Shown: positions 42,638 through 52,860, counted from the first letter of the stretch. The stretch is 55,515 nucleotides of DNA from an uncultured Desulfobacterales bacterium (GCA_937998305.1 CALLDL010000060.1:1-55515), one strand, 5' to 3'. A program made the numbers and translations. Notes: generated by a model not told the origin, from the letters alone.

Positions 42638-43684
42638 TTATCTGTTTTCCGGCCTCAATGACCTTACCGCTGCCCCGGCCTGCCACATTTCAGAATTCTT
42701 GATGACATCCAGTTCCTTTTGCAGTTTTTCAAGGTAGTCAGGAGCGCTGTTGGCTTCCAGGACTCTTTTTGTTTCTTTGCCGGTTATAACTCTTTCATAC
42801 AGTTCGTCAAACAGCGGGACAACGGCGTCGCGGAACTTTGGCGCCCAGTCCAGAGCACCGCGTTGTGCCGTGGTACTGCAGTTTGAAAACATCCAGTCCA
42901 TGCCGTTTTCAGCCACCAGCCGGATAAGGCTCTGAGTTAGTTCCTCAACAGTCTCATTAAATGCTTCACTTGGTGAATGCCCGTGCTTTCGCAAAAGGTT
43001 GTACTGGGCTTCCATAACACCTGCGAGGCAGCCCATGAGAACACCTCGCTCGCCGGTAAGATCACTATGAACTTCTTTTTCAAAAGTAGTGGGGAAAAGA
43101 TAGCCTGAACCGATGGCAATTCCCAAAGCCAATGTTCTTTCCTCTGCTCTGCCGGTATAGTCCTGGAAGACCGCAAAACTGGAATTGATGCCGCTTCCGT
43201 CCAGAAAATTCCTGCGTACATTGGTTCCCGATCCTTTTGGTGCCACCATAATTACGTCAACATTATCAGGGGGTATGACACCGGTTTGCTCCTTATAAAC
43301 AATTGAAAAACCATGAGAAAAATAAAGCGCATCACCTTCGTTAAGGCATTCTTTTATCTGAGGCCAGGTGGCTACCTGCCCTGCATCGGAAAGGAGTTCT
43401 TTAATGATAGTTCCCTGCTTTGCAGCTTCTTTGAGGGGAAATAAGGTTTCACCTGGAACAAACCCGTCGGCAACAGCCTTATTCCAGTAATCGTCTCCCT
43501 CAAGCTGTCCTATTATCACCTTAAATCCGTTATCTCTAAGATTGAGCGCCTGAGCCGGCCCCTGAACTCCATAGCCGAGAATTACAATTGTTTCATCTTT
43601 AAGCACTTCTTTAGCTTTATCCAATGAAAATTCTTCCGAAGTAATTACTTCTTCTTCGGTACCCCCGAAATTTATCTTAGCCAT
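42638..43684 (-). CDS. ilvC: Ketol-acid reductoisomerase
   Basis: ILGYGVQGPAQALNLRDNGF, MVAPKGSGTNVRRNF. Confidence 0.95.
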   Translation of the reverse strand: MAKINFGGTEEEVITSEEFSLDKAKEVLKDETIVILGYGVQGPAQALNLRDNGFKVIIGQLEGDDYWNKAVADGFVPGETLFPLKEAAKQGTIIKELLSDAGQVATWPQIKECLNEGDALYFSHGFSIVYKEQTGVIPPDNVDVIMVAPKGSGTNVRRNFLDGSGINSSFAVFQDYTGRAEERTLALGIAIGSGYLFPTTFEKEVHSDLTGERGVLMGCLAGVMEAQYNLLRKHGHSPSEAFNETVEELTQSLIRLVAENGMDWMFSNCSTTAQRGALDWAPKFRDAVVPLFDELYERVITGKETKRVLEANSAPDYLEKLQKELDVIKNSEMWQAGAAVRSLRPENR

Positions 43685-43860
43685 TTTACTCTCCTTTTTT
43701 ATAAAGTCATTGGATAGTTTCCAATTCAGAAATGAGCACTTTATTAGATTAGCTAAGCCTCATCCCTCATGGCGGGATGTTGAGGCGTGCATTGAGTACG
43801 CAACAGGCGAAAACCGAGGATAACTCAGCTCATCGAAAAAAGGGCCCTTTCTGATGGTAA

Positions 43861-44346
43861 CTATTTAGGATCCCTGAACAGCGCAATCATTCCTGTTCTG
43901 GCGATTTCCTTTATACCGATGGGTTTTAAAAGGTTTAAAAGTGCACTCAATTTTCCTTCATCGCCCGTGACTTCAATGGTGTAGTGGTCAGGTCCCACGT
44001 CAACAATCTTGCACCTGAAAATATCCACGGTTCTTAATATTTCTGCACGATGTTCCGGCTTGGCGACCACCTTTATAAGGGCCATTTCTCTCTGGACATA
44101 TTCCTTTCCGGTAAGATCGTGAACCTTGATGACATTGATGAGCTTGTTCAGTTGCTTCTCAATCTGTTCGATAATCGGCGGTTCCCCTGTCGTGACCAAT
44201 GTTAACCTCGATATCAACGGGTCCATGGTTTCGGCAACACACAGGCTTTCAATGTTAAATCCCCGGCCGCTGAACAATCCTGAGATTCTTGAGAGAACAC
44301 CGGGTTCATTATCCACTAGAATCGAAAGTATATGTTTTTCTTCCAT
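43861..44346 (-). CDS. ilvN: Acetolactate synthase small subunit (ORF track start 44421)
   Basis: MEEKHILSILVDNEPGVLSRISGLFSGRGFNIESL. Confidence 0.95.
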   Translation of the reverse strand: MEEKHILSILVDNEPGVLSRISGLFSGRGFNIESLCVAETMDPLISRLTLVTTGEPPIIEQIEKQLNKLINVIKVHDLTGKEYVQREMALIKVVAKPEHRAEILRTVDIFRCKIVDVGPDHYTIEVTGDEGKLSALLNLLKPIGIKEIARTGMIALFRDPK

Positions 44347-44363
44347 AATGAGTAGTATCCTTT

Positions 44364-46049
44364 CTATACCAAAAGCATTTCTGTAGCGGCGGCACCCGCC
44401 GGAATCATCGGGTAAACACATTCTTCTTTTTCTACCACAAAATCCATTATTACAGCCTTCTTGGAGAAAAGGCCTTCTTTCAGCAAAGGTTCAACTTCCT
44501 CGGGCTTGGTGGCTCTCAATCCCACGGCTCCATAGGCTTCAGCCAGCTTTACGAAATCGGGGGCATGTTCCATGCAGGTGGAGGCATACCGCTTATCGAA
44601 AAACAGCTGCTGCCATTGCCTGACCATGCCAAGATACCCGTTATTCAGGATCACCACTTTGATCGGAAGATTACATTGTGCTACCGTGGCCATTTCCTGG
44701 ATATTCATCTGAATACTTCCGTCACCGGCAATATCAACCACAAGCTTGTCCGGGCAGGCGAGCTGTGCGCCGATGGCGGCCGGAAGGCCAAACCCCATGC
44801 AGCCCAAACCGCCCGATGTAATAAAATGATTGGGTCGATCATAGTGATAATATTGAGCCGCCCACATCTGATTTTGACCGACCTCGGTGGTTATTATGGC
44901 GTCGCCTTTGGTGAGCTCGTACAGTTTCTCCACCACAAATTGCGGCTTGATCACATCTTTCTGCTCATAGGCCAAGGGTTTTGTGCTTTGCCAGTGCTCG
45001 ATTTGATCGAACCATTGTTTTCGCGTTTTCTTGAGATCGCCAAGGTCTTCCTTGTCCAGCAGCTTGTTCAGATGAGCGAGGGTGACTTTGCAATCCCCCA
45101 CAATCGGCACCGTGACAGGAATATTCTTTCGGATGGACGTTGGATCAATATCAATATGTATGATCTTGGCATTGGGCGCAAAGGCATCGATCCGGCCGGT
45201 AACACGGTCATCAAAACGAACACCGATGCCGAACAAGAGGTCGCATTCACCAATGGACATGTTGGACCGATAGGTGCCGTGCATGCCCACCATGCCCAGC
45301 CACAATGGATCTGAGCCCGGAAACCCACCGAGACCCATCAGGGACGTGGTTAACGGAATTTGGGTTTTTCGCGCAAGCTCCGTAAGCTCATTTGCAGCCC
45401 TTGACAGTATCACGCCGCCGCCGGCAAAAATAATCGGTTTTTTGGCTTTTTTAATCATCTTAACAACCTGATGCAATTGTTTTACGTTGGGGCTGTAGGT
45501 CGGGCTGTAAGACTTGAGCTTCACTTTTTCCAGTGGTTTGTAGTCGATTTGGTTGACCGAAACATCTTTTGGGATATCCACCAAAACAGGTCCCGGCCGG
45601 CCGGAGCTGGCGAGGTAAAACGCTTCCTTGATAATCTTGGCAAGATCCTCGGTGCGTTTAACCAGGTAGTTGTGTTTCGTGATGGGTCGGGTTATCCCCA
45701 CGGTGTCGACTTCCTGGAACGCGTCGTTTCCGATAAGATGCGTGGGAACCTGCCCGGTAAATATGACAACGGGTATGGAATCCATATAGGCGGATGCAAT
45801 ACCGGTGACGGTGTTGGTCGCGCCGGGACCGGATGTGACAAGACAGACGCCCACACGGTTGCCGGCCCGGGCATACCCGTCAGCCGCATGAACCGCACAC
45901 GCCTCCTGGCGAACCAAGACATGCCGGATATCTGTTCTTTCCATCTCATCATAGATGTCGATGACCACACCGCCCGGATATCCAAAAATAATCTCAACAC
46001 CTTCCTCCTTTAAAACCTTCATCATAATTTGTGCGCCTGTGAGCTTCAT
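44364..46049 (-). CDS. ilvB: Acetolactate synthase large subunit
   Basis: [31 protein letters not shown]. Confidence 0.96.
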   Translation of the reverse strand: MKLTGAQIMMKVLKEEGVEIIFGYPGGVVIDIYDEMERTDIRHVLVRQEACAVHAADGYARAGNRVGVCLVTSGPGATNTVTGIASAYMDSIPVVIFTGQVPTHLIGNDAFQEVDTVGITRPITKHNYLVKRTEDLAKIIKEAFYLASSGRPGPVLVDIPKDVSVNQIDYKPLEKVKLKSYSPTYSPNVKQLHQVVKMIKKAKKPIIFAGGGVILSRAANELTELARKTQIPLTTSLMGLGGFPGSDPLWLGMVGMHGTYRSNMSIGECDLLFGIGVRFDDRVTGRIDAFAPNAKIIHIDIDPTSIRKNIPVTVPIVGDCKVTLAHLNKLLDKEDLGDLKKTRKQWFDQIEHWQSTKPLAYEQKDVIKPQFVVEKLYELTKGDAIITTEVGQNQMWAAQYYHYDRPNHFITSGGLGCMGFGLPAAIGAQLACPDKLVVDIAGDGSIQMNIQEMATVAQCNLPIKVVILNNGYLGMVRQWQQLFFDKRYASTCMEHAPDFVKLAEAYGAVGLRATKPEEVEPLLKEGLFSKKAVIMDFVVEKEECVYPMIPAGAAATEMLLV

Positions 46050-46210
46050 GTTTCTTCCTTCCTTCCTTATTTCTTATGTTGTTTATTTATATATAAACTA
46101 TCAGCTATGCTGTTCGTTATAGCTTTGTTAGGCAGGTATGTAAAAGTATATCTTCACCGCCCATTCGCTCCGCTCATTAGAGCCGAAGAGAACACAGAGG
46201 TTAGTTATTT

Positions 46211-46334
46211 TATTGTTTTCCGTTGAGAGGACGGAAAACAATAAGAAACATGCCTTGCGGGCTTTTAGAACCCAAAAAATATCGCGTAGCGATTGATTTT
46301 TTTCTTTTGCCGTCCTCTCAACGGCAAAAGAAAA
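46211..46334. repeat. Paired perfect hairpins with complementary loops
   Basis: TATTGTTTTCCGT-TGAGAGG-ACGGAAAACAATA (46211-46243) and TTTTCTTTTGCCGT-CCTCTCA-ACGGCAAAAGAAAA (46300-46334). Confidence 0.85.
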
Positions 46335-46446
46335 GTATCTTTTCTTAGCGTCCTCCTCGCCTCTGCCTGCCCTATGAAATTCATGTCAATGAGGAGCGAA
46401 GCGAATTTCATTGGGGCGGTGAAAAATTTTCAGTTAAAGAACTTAT

Positions 46447-48117
46447 TTATCTGACCACCGCTCCTTTGCTGGCAGATGAGACCATTTTTGCATACCGGGC
46501 CATGTACCCGTGGGTGATTTTGGGCGGCGGGGGAGACCATTTGGACAACCGGTCCTGGATTTCGCTGTCCGGCACTTTGAGCGTTAATGTTTTGGCCGGA
46601 ATATCGATGGCAATCAAATCACCGTCCTTAACGATGGCAATGGGCCCTTTTTGCATGGCCTCCGGTGAAATATGCCCGATGGCCGCGCCCCGGGTTCCGC
46701 CTGAAAAACGGCCGTCCGTGAGCAGTGCCACGTGGGCGTCCAGTTTCATACCGGCGATGGCCGATGTCGGTGTCAGCATTTCCCGCATGCCAGGACCGCC
46801 CATGGGCCCTTCATACCGAACCACGATAACATCGCCTTTTTTTATTTTCCCGCCCATAATGGCCTCGCCGGCTTCTTCCTCGGAATCAAACACACGGGCC
46901 GGGCCTTCATGACGCAGCATTTCATCCAAAACAGCAGATTGCTTTACAACACCGCCTTCAGGGGCAAGATTTCCGAAAAGAACCGCAAGTCCGCCCTCCT
47001 CATGGTAAGGGTTTGTGGTTGATCGGATGACGGTGTTGTCCATGACGCTCGAGTTTTTTATATTCTCTTCCACGGTTTTGCCGGTGACGGTGAGACAGTC
47101 TGTTTTAATGCGGCCGGTGCCGGACAGTTCTTTCATAAGGGCCTGAATGCCGCCTGCCCGGTTCAGGTCTTCAAGGTGGTGCGATCCGCCGGGACTCAAC
47201 GAGCACAGATGCGGCGTGGCTTTGCTGATCTCGTTGATCTGATCGAGATCGATGGTAACGTTGGCTTCCCTTGCCAGGGCAGGGAGGTGAAGCACGGTAT
47301 TGGTGGAGCATCCAAGGGCCATATCCACCACCAAGGCATTGTGAAACGCCTGTTCGGTCATAATTTTTGACGGTGTTATATCTTTTTCCAAAAGATCGAG
47401 GATTTTCATGCCCGCTTCTTTGGCCAGGCGGATACGGGCTGACATTACAGCAGGGATGGTGCCGTTGCCGGGCAATCCCATGCCCACGGCTTCGGTCAGA
47501 CAGTTCATGGAATTTGCAGTGAACATGCCGGCACAGGATCCGCAGGTGGGACAGGCAGCATCTTCAATCTGGCAAAGCTGATCTTCGGTCATATCGCCCG
47601 AAAGCACGGCACCCACGGATTCAAACACCGTAATCAGATCGATTTTGTCATCGCCGGTCTTTTCAGGATGTTTACCGGCCAGCATGGGTCCGCCGCTGAT
47701 GACGATGGCCGGCAAATCGAGACGGGCGGCGGCCATCAACATTCCCGGAATAATTTTGTCGCAGTTGGGAACCATAACCATGGCATCAAATGCATGGGCT
47801 GTTGCCATGACTTCGATGGAGTCGGCGATCAGCTCCCGGCTTGCCAAAGAATATTTCATGCCCACATGATTCATGGCAATGCCGTCGCAAACCCCGATAA
47901 CGCCGAATTCAATGGGTGTCCCACCCGCCATGTAAACACCTGCCTTGACCGCTTCCACGATCTTGTCCAGGTGAACGTGCCCGGGGATGATGGCATTGAC
48001 GGAATTGGCAATGCCGATGAGCGGTTGTTTGATTTCTTCATCCGTGTATCCCATGGCTTTAAAGAGGGATCGGTGGGGTGCCCGTTCCACCCCTTTTTTT
48101 ACCAGGTCGCTTTTCAT
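46447..48117 (-). CDS. ilvD: Dihydroxy-acid dehydratase
   Basis: [42 protein letters not shown]. Confidence 0.96.
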   Translation of the reverse strand: MKSDLVKKGVERAPHRSLFKAMGYTDEEIKQPLIGIANSVNAIIPGHVHLDKIVEAVKAGVYMAGGTPIEFGVIGVCDGIAMNHVGMKYSLASRELIADSIEVMATAHAFDAMVMVPNCDKIIPGMLMAAARLDLPAIVISGGPMLAGKHPEKTGDDKIDLITVFESVGAVLSGDMTEDQLCQIEDAACPTCGSCAGMFTANSMNCLTEAVGMGLPGNGTIPAVMSARIRLAKEAGMKILDLLEKDITPSKIMTEQAFHNALVVDMALGCSTNTVLHLPALAREANVTIDLDQINEISKATPHLCSLSPGGSHHLEDLNRAGGIQALMKELSGTGRIKTDCLTVTGKTVEENIKNSSVMDNTVIRSTTNPYHEEGGLAVLFGNLAPEGGVVKQSAVLDEMLRHEGPARVFDSEEEAGEAIMGGKIKKGDVIVVRYEGPMGGPGMREMLTPTSAIAGMKLDAHVALLTDGRFSGGTRGAAIGHISPEAMQKGPIAIVKDGDLIAIDIPAKTLTLKVPDSEIQDRLSKWSPPPPKITHGYMARYAKMVSSASKGAVVR

Positions 48118-48141
48118 AGGCTCTGTCTCCTCAAAAAAAAA

Positions 48142-48171
48142 CCGTTATCAGCTTTTTTGGGCTGATAACGG
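48142..48171 (-). terminator. Attenuator terminator hairpin in ilvD leader
   Basis: Minus strand CCGTTATCAGC-CCAAAAAA-GCTGATAACGG followed by T10. Confidence 0.9.
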
Positions 48172-48205
48172 TTTTTGTTTTTTTTGGCTTTGTTAGAAAT
48201 TCAGG

Positions 48206-48217
48206 CCATTATCAACC
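48206..48217 (-). promoter_or_regulatory. Antiterminator 5' strand, complementary to terminator ascending arm
   Basis: Minus GGTTGATAATGG can pair 12 bp (two G-U) with CCGTTATCAGCC (48171-48160). Confidence 0.75.
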
Positions 48218-48301
48218 CCTTGCCTCGCAGCAGATGCGTACATCTACGACGAGGAGAATAATAAGGCTAATAAGGATGTTAATGACTAAAATATTTTTCA
48301 T
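48212..48301 (-). CDS. ilv leader peptide (29 aa), MKNILVINILISLIILLVVDVRICCEARG
   Basis: 16 of 29 residues are Ile/Leu/Val; GCAGGA upstream of ATG; followed by terminator before ilvD. Confidence 0.85.
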   Translation of the reverse strand: MKNILVINILISLIILLVVDVRICCEARG

Positions 48302-48331
48302 AATGTCCTGCATATATAATTAAGAAACTTC

Positions 48332-48360
48332 TATCTAACTGTACTTATGTGCATTGTCAA
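48332..48360 (-). promoter_or_regulatory. Sigma70-like promoter for ilv operon
   Basis: Minus TTGACA (48360-48355) - 17 nt - TAGATA (48337-48332). Confidence 0.7.
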
Positions 48361-49359
48361 GCTTTTTCTTCAAATTTGAATTCCCCGCTGATTCCAGCGC
48401 TGGATGAATTCAAATAAATGATAAGATCCTTTCGAAAGCGAGAGTGCGGTAAAAATTCCAAAGTACCCCGAAGCTTGTTGGAGCACAGCGGAAATCCCGA
48501 TTCTTTTCCAAAATCTTGATCATCACTCCTGAGACAGACAGACGCATTTTTTTGCACAGAAAACTGTGCATCAATGCACAGAAAAATGTGCATATGACAA
48601 TCCTCTAAAAATCAAATACGCAAAATATCAATGGGTTAGGTTTTGGTACGCCTGTTGCACTTATAAGAGTGGTTAAGGGTCCCCGGTTAAATCCGCTTCG
48701 CTCCTTTTCTTCGAAAAATTTAACTTGGCCCCGATGACGGGATTTACGTTTCACTCCAACAAGCAGGGATCTGGGGCTAGGGGTTGGGTGTAAAGGACAG
48801 AGTAAGAGTTAGGGGTCTTGAGGTCAGGAGCTTTTGGGCACAAAGACGACAACCCGTATTTCTCACGACTTGATTCGTTCATTTGCAAGGCATTAGAGAT
48901 GAAGCTGTAGTATGTCTACCGCGAATCTCTTATAACGTAGAAAATGGGCGAATCAGGCTCGTCCGAAGGGTGAAAATTTTAACTTGTATTGAGGTTTAAC
49001 AAAAATGACAGAATGTTTTTATAAATTTATTAAAATTCTTCATGAGAAATTTGGGTTAGCACGACAATATTTTAAACTCATGTTTTAAATAGAGGTGGCC
49101 GAGGTGTAAAAAGCCCTGCGGGACATTTATGAATTTTATTACAAAATTGTATTTTCTCTTTCGAGTGTTATGCGTCATTTCGTAGACGGATAACACGCTC
49201 TAGCACTTTTTGGGTTTTTAATATAACATCTCGAATTTAAATTAAATTTATGATATAAGAATATAATCTGTCTCTAGTCTTACGCGTCTTTGAAAGACGC
49301 GTTTGTCAAAATATTTAGGTCGCATAATACTAGTTAGATGTTAATGAAAAATAATGTGA

Positions 49360-49668
49360 ATGATGAATAAGCTTGCTCAAGAGTTTAAAAAAAGAAAGAT
49401 ACGGCAGTGGTTAATCACAGTTTTCGGGCTTGGATGGTTTGTGGTTCTTTGTAGCTTGGTGATTTGGTCAGGGATACAAGTTAAGGAGCAAGGGGGATTG
49501 GCTCCTACACCAATTGGATATGTCTTAACGATAGTATTTGCCATCCTATTTATTCCCCCTATTTTGTTTCTAACCCATAAAAATTGGAGGTGCCCTTCAT
49601 GTGGGGTAGTTCTTGGACGATCAATAAATCCAAAAGTATGTCCAGGCTGCGGTCAAGCGTTGTCGTAG
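49360..49668 (+). CDS. Two-TM protein with C-terminal zinc ribbon (cassette gene)
   Basis: Two hydrophobic segments; CPSCGVVLGRSINPKVCPGCGQ. Confidence 0.7.
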   Translation: MMNKLAQEFKKRKIRQWLITVFGLGWFVVLCSLVIWSGIQVKEQGGLAPTPIGYVLTIVFAILFIPPILFLTHKNWRCPSCGVVLGRSINPKVCPGCGQALS

Positions 49669-49678
49669 ACGTGACTAC

Positions 49679-49753
49679 ATCTAACAAAGCAATTCAACGA
49701 GGACGCAAATTCCGCTGGCGCTCCATTTGCGCCTGTTAATTGAGCCGTTCTGC
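49679..49753 (+). other. attC-like site 1
   Basis: ATCTAAC...GACGCAAA-TTCCGCTGGCGCTCCA-TTTGCGCC...GCCGTTCTGC; imperfect hairpin, right core degenerate. Confidence 0.7.
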
Positions 49754-49756
49754 TTC

Positions 49757-50464
49757 ATGGAGGTGATTGTTGTGCAAATATTTTTTCCCTTAAAATACCT
49801 TAAAATCTTTCTGTCAATACTGATATTGCTTATTGGGATATCCGGAAATGTTGCTTTCAGTGCTGATTTCCTCAGGCATGATCATGACATTCTTGGGAAA
49901 ATTGTAGATTTTGATACGAGGAAACCCATTGCCGGTGTCGTCGTCTCGGCTATGTGGTTTACTTGGCCTGTTAGTTTATCCATTGAGCCTAAAATGAAAT
50001 ATTACGATTATTTTGAAACGCTAACCAACAAGGAAGGTAATTTCAGAATACCGGGAAAAGGTTTGAATATCATTAGGGATATGCCCCCACCGAAAATAGC
50101 GATTTTCAAGGCCGGTTATTCCATTTTGCATTTGCAGGACTTGGGTGCAAATTTCAAGCAAGACCACCCGCTGAGCGGTAAAGTAAAATGGATAGAAGGC
50201 AAACCGATCATTCCTTATAAAAGAAAATCATTAGAAAAAAGAAAAAGTTACCTCCGGACGCATCCACGGGTGCCGTTTAAGAAAATGGAGTATGTGATTG
50301 TTTCACAAGAAAAAACTCGGCAATTCATAGAGGAGCTTAGAAGGGAATATAAGGCAGTTGGCATGACGCCAACTCAACTAAATGATCAGCAATATTTGCG
50401 GTATAAGAATGGAGGTGTTTTCCCTTCTGAAGAAACATCGGTAAAACGGAAATCATCTGAGTGA
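49757..50464 (+). CDS. Secreted hypothetical protein with carboxypeptidase-regulatory-like fold (cassette gene)
   Basis: Signal peptide/TM then HDILGKIVDFDTRKPIAGVVVSA...NKEGNFRIPGKG. Confidence 0.65.
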   Translation: MEVIVVQIFFPLKYLKIFLSILILLIGISGNVAFSADFLRHDHDILGKIVDFDTRKPIAGVVVSAMWFTWPVSLSIEPKMKYYDYFETLTNKEGNFRIPGKGLNIIRDMPPPKIAIFKAGYSILHLQDLGANFKQDHPLSGKVKWIEGKPIIPYKRKSLEKRKSYLRTHPRVPFKKMEYVIVSQEKTRQFIEELRREYKAVGMTPTQLNDQQYLRYKNGGVFPSEETSVKRKSSE

Positions 50465-50503
50465 CAGGGGAATAGCGGTATTTTTCTGTTATGAAAAATC
50501 AGA

Positions 50504-50577
50504 GCATAACCATAGGATTCACTCGGATGTGAGTGCTGTTGGCGCTTCACTCACACCGGTAATTCTAGTCGTTATGT
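50504..50577 (+). other. attC-like site 2
   Basis: GCATAACCATAGGATTCACTCGGATGTGAGTG...CACTCACACCGGTAATTCTAGTCGTTATGT imperfect inverted repeat. Confidence 0.8.
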
Positions 50578-50603
50578 TGCGCAAGACGGGAAAGTTCTGA
50601 ACC

Positions 50604-51266
50604 ATGGTCGAAGAATCAGGGCAACAAGAACCACTTGCCGAACATGTATACGATAAGCGGGTCAAGGAATACGGATGGGTTGGTCCAGAGGTTGCGTTCG
50701 GCCTAGCGTATGAGTATACGAGTCCTGGCCAAACCATACTCGACGTAGGTATTGGGACGGGGCTTGGATCCGTTTTGTTTCAAAGGGCAGGTATGGTTGT
50801 CTATGGGCTGGATAACTCCGATGCAATGCTGGATATTTGTCGAAGGAAGGGGTTCGCGTCGGATCTTCAGTTACATGATATGAACAAGTTGCCGTATCCC
50901 TACGATGAGGAGTCTCTTGATCACGCCGTATGCATTGGGGCACTCCAGTACTTCGAGAATATCCAGCCAGTAATCGAAGAGTTGGCCCGAATCATTCGGG
51001 AAAGTGGGATATTCGTGTTCACCGTTCTGGACCGAAGCCCCTCCGAGAGCGCGGCAATGGTTTTGGGGCCCGAAATTACCGACTCGGGTTCTACGGATAC
51101 GATATACCGACATAGCACAGCACAGATCAGCGAATATCTTCAGGTCTGCGGTTTTGAGTCGGTCAAGTCTCTTGAGTTCAACATGTTCATGGATCGAGAG
51201 CAGAGGCGTAAGTCTCCTGTAAAGACCTACGTGGCTATGAAGCGCAGCATAACCCATAAGGATTGA
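50604..51266 (+). CDS. Class I SAM-dependent methyltransferase (cassette gene)
   Basis: ILDVGIGTGLGSVLFQRAGMVVYGLDNSDAML. Confidence 0.9.
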   Translation: MVEESGQQEPLAEHVYDKRVKEYGWVGPEVAFGLAYEYTSPGQTILDVGIGTGLGSVLFQRAGMVVYGLDNSDAMLDICRRKGFASDLQLHDMNKLPYPYDEESLDHAVCIGALQYFENIQPVIEELARIIRESGIFVFTVLDRSPSESAAMVLGPEITDSGSTDTIYRHSTAQISEYLQVCGFESVKSLEFNMFMDREQRRKSPVKTYVAMKRSITHKD

Positions 51267-51362
51267 CACGACCTGAAAGGTCGTTTTCAATCTATTGTTC
51301 AAGAAGGTCGGTTTTGTGACGCAACGGTCCAGGTGGCGCAGCTGAAGCCCCAGACGTTATTT
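51247..51362 (+). other. attC-like site 3
   Basis: GCATAACCCATAAGGATTGACACGACC...GCAGCTGAAGCCCCAGACGTTATTT; overlaps the methyltransferase stop. Confidence 0.6.
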
Positions 51363-51396
51363 AGGTTTCGGAACACAACATTTATTAAAGGTTAAT

Positions 51397-52068
51397 TTGT
51401 ATTCAAGAAGGATGACACTTATTGTAATTATCAGCGTTATCGCTTCCTTTTCTATTAGGACGTTCGGTACAATTTTTCCTCAGATATTTAAGAATATTCT
51501 TATAGTTAAAGCAACAATTCTGATTAATGCTTTATTCATATTGTCCCATCTTCTTTTCTGGCTGGTCTTTTACTGGGAATACATATCTACTGAGAAAGTC
51601 ACACTAAAAAAGACTTGCATACTTGCCATAATTGGATCTTTCGCCGTATCCGCTAATTACATGAAAAAACTCCCATTTGTATTTGGTATGAACATTCATT
51701 TTCCACTATTTCTTATGATTCCATATTTTGAAGCTGTTGTGCCATTAATAAGCTCTGCTTTTCATCTTATTTTTTTTGTTAGTTTCAAAAAATCACTTGA
51801 GCTTGACGAACAGCCAAGGCTAAGTAAGCCTATATTATCAATTATCATTGGAATTTCCATTTATATCTGTCTTCATTTGATTGTCCTTTTCAATTTCCTT
51901 GCAACAGATAGATTTGAATGGCTTGAACATATGCCGAAAGTTGTTGCTGTTAGCACTGTTCCATTAATTATCGTAGCTGTTTTTTCAATTCTATTTTTTT
52001 ATTATAGATTCTACTATTTCTTAGATTCAGGTTATAAAATTGAAACTGGAAATGAACGTTCATTATAA
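51397..52068 (+). CDS. Multi-TM membrane protein of unknown function (cassette gene)
   Basis: ~6 hydrophobic segments. Confidence 0.6.
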   Translation: MYSRRMTLIVIISVIASFSIRTFGTIFPQIFKNILIVKATILINALFILSHLLFWLVFYWEYISTEKVTLKKTCILAIIGSFAVSANYMKKLPFVFGMNIHFPLFLMIPYFEAVVPLISSAFHLIFFVSFKKSLELDEQPRLSKPILSIIIGISIYICLHLIVLFNFLATDRFEWLEHMPKVVAVSTVPLIIVAVFSILFFYYRFYYFLDSGYKIETGNERSL

Positions 52069-52072
52069 AATA

Positions 52073-52152
52073 ATCCAACATGACAACCGCATCAACTCGG
52101 ACTGGCAATTCTACTGCGCTCCATTGACAGACGGTTATACGGGACGTTATAT
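52073..52152 (+). other. attC-like site 4
   Basis: ATCCAAC...ACTGGCAA-TTCTACTGCGCTCCA-TTGACAGAC...ACGTTATAT; loop resembles site 1 loop. Confidence 0.7.
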
Positions 52153-52233
52153 TTAATAGTCCCAAATATATCTTGCATTTTGTTTCTAACAATGCTTACA
52201 ATGTATTACATCAAAATACATTGGAGGTGACGT

Positions 52234-52452
52234 ATGAGCACAGCAATTTCAGTAAGAATACCAGACCAACTCGCATCAAAACTAACCGAAATTTCAAAGG
52301 AAACAGAAAGGCCAAAATCTTTTCACATCCAAAAGGCTCTGGAGGCCTATTTAACCGAACTTGCCGACATTCAGGTAGCCATTGATCGATTACACGATAC
52401 ATCTGACCCTGTTATTTCCATCGAAGATATGAGGAAAGAGCTTGAGCTATAA
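52234..52452 (+). CDS. RHH/CopG-type antitoxin
   Basis: TAISVRIPDQLASKLTEISKETERPKSFHIQKALEAYL. Confidence 0.88.
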   Translation: MSTAISVRIPDQLASKLTEISKETERPKSFHIQKALEAYLTELADIQVAIDRLHDTSDPVISIEDMRKELEL

Positions 52453-52693
52453 AATTGCGTTCAAAAAGTCCGTCTCCCGAGACCTGAAGAAATTAAGCAG
52501 AGATGATGCGGAAAGAATTCTGGATAAAATAGAGCAGGATCTACCTGAAAAAGCGGATACTTTTCCTCTATTAACAGGCAAATTTGCAGGTTTGCGGAAG
52601 TTTAGAATCGGGGACTATCGAGTCATTTACACTATTATTAAAAACACGGCTCTTATTCTAAGGATTAGCCATAGGCGGGATGCCTACAGATAA
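52442..52693 (+). CDS. RelE/ParE-family toxin
   Basis: YKIAFKKSVSRDLKKLSRDDAERILDKIEQD...GDYRVIYTI...HRRDAYR; overlaps antitoxin. Confidence 0.9.
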   Translation: MSYKIAFKKSVSRDLKKLSRDDAERILDKIEQDLPEKADTFPLLTGKFAGLRKFRIGDYRVIYTIIKNTALILRISHRRDAYR

Positions 52694-52694
52694 A

Positions 52695-52822
52695 ATATAA
52701 CCAGTCGTTCCACTCGGACGGCGGAGATCCTCGTCCTCTTTGAAATATTTTTCTTGAGATCTATCTGTAACTTTTAAAATTATTCTGTGTAATACCCGCA
52801 GCCGGTGAACTCTTTGTTATGC
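52695..52822 (+). other. attC-like site 5
   Basis: ATATAACCAGTCGTTCCACTCGGACGGCG...GCAGCCGGTGAACTCTTTGTTATGC. Confidence 0.7.
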
Positions 52823-52860
52823 GGGAAAAAAGACTAAACCAAAAGGAGGTTTCAGAAAAG

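Noticed and set aside
48357-48593. Minus-strand 78-aa ORF upstream of the ilv promoter
   Set aside because: No domain, and it runs into the -35 box of the ilv promoter; probably spurious.
49160-49300. Hairpins GTGTTATGCGTC..GACGGATAACAC and ACGCGTCTTTGAAAGACGCGT as an additional attC/attI
   Set aside because: Short perfect hairpins without the spaced R/L box layout of attC; only the GTTAGAT at 49333 was kept as a weak boundary candidate.
48600-49360. Integron integrase (intI) upstream of the cassette array
   Set aside because: No ORF in this gap on either strand resembles a tyrosine recombinase; hence the array is described as lacking an integrase in the window.
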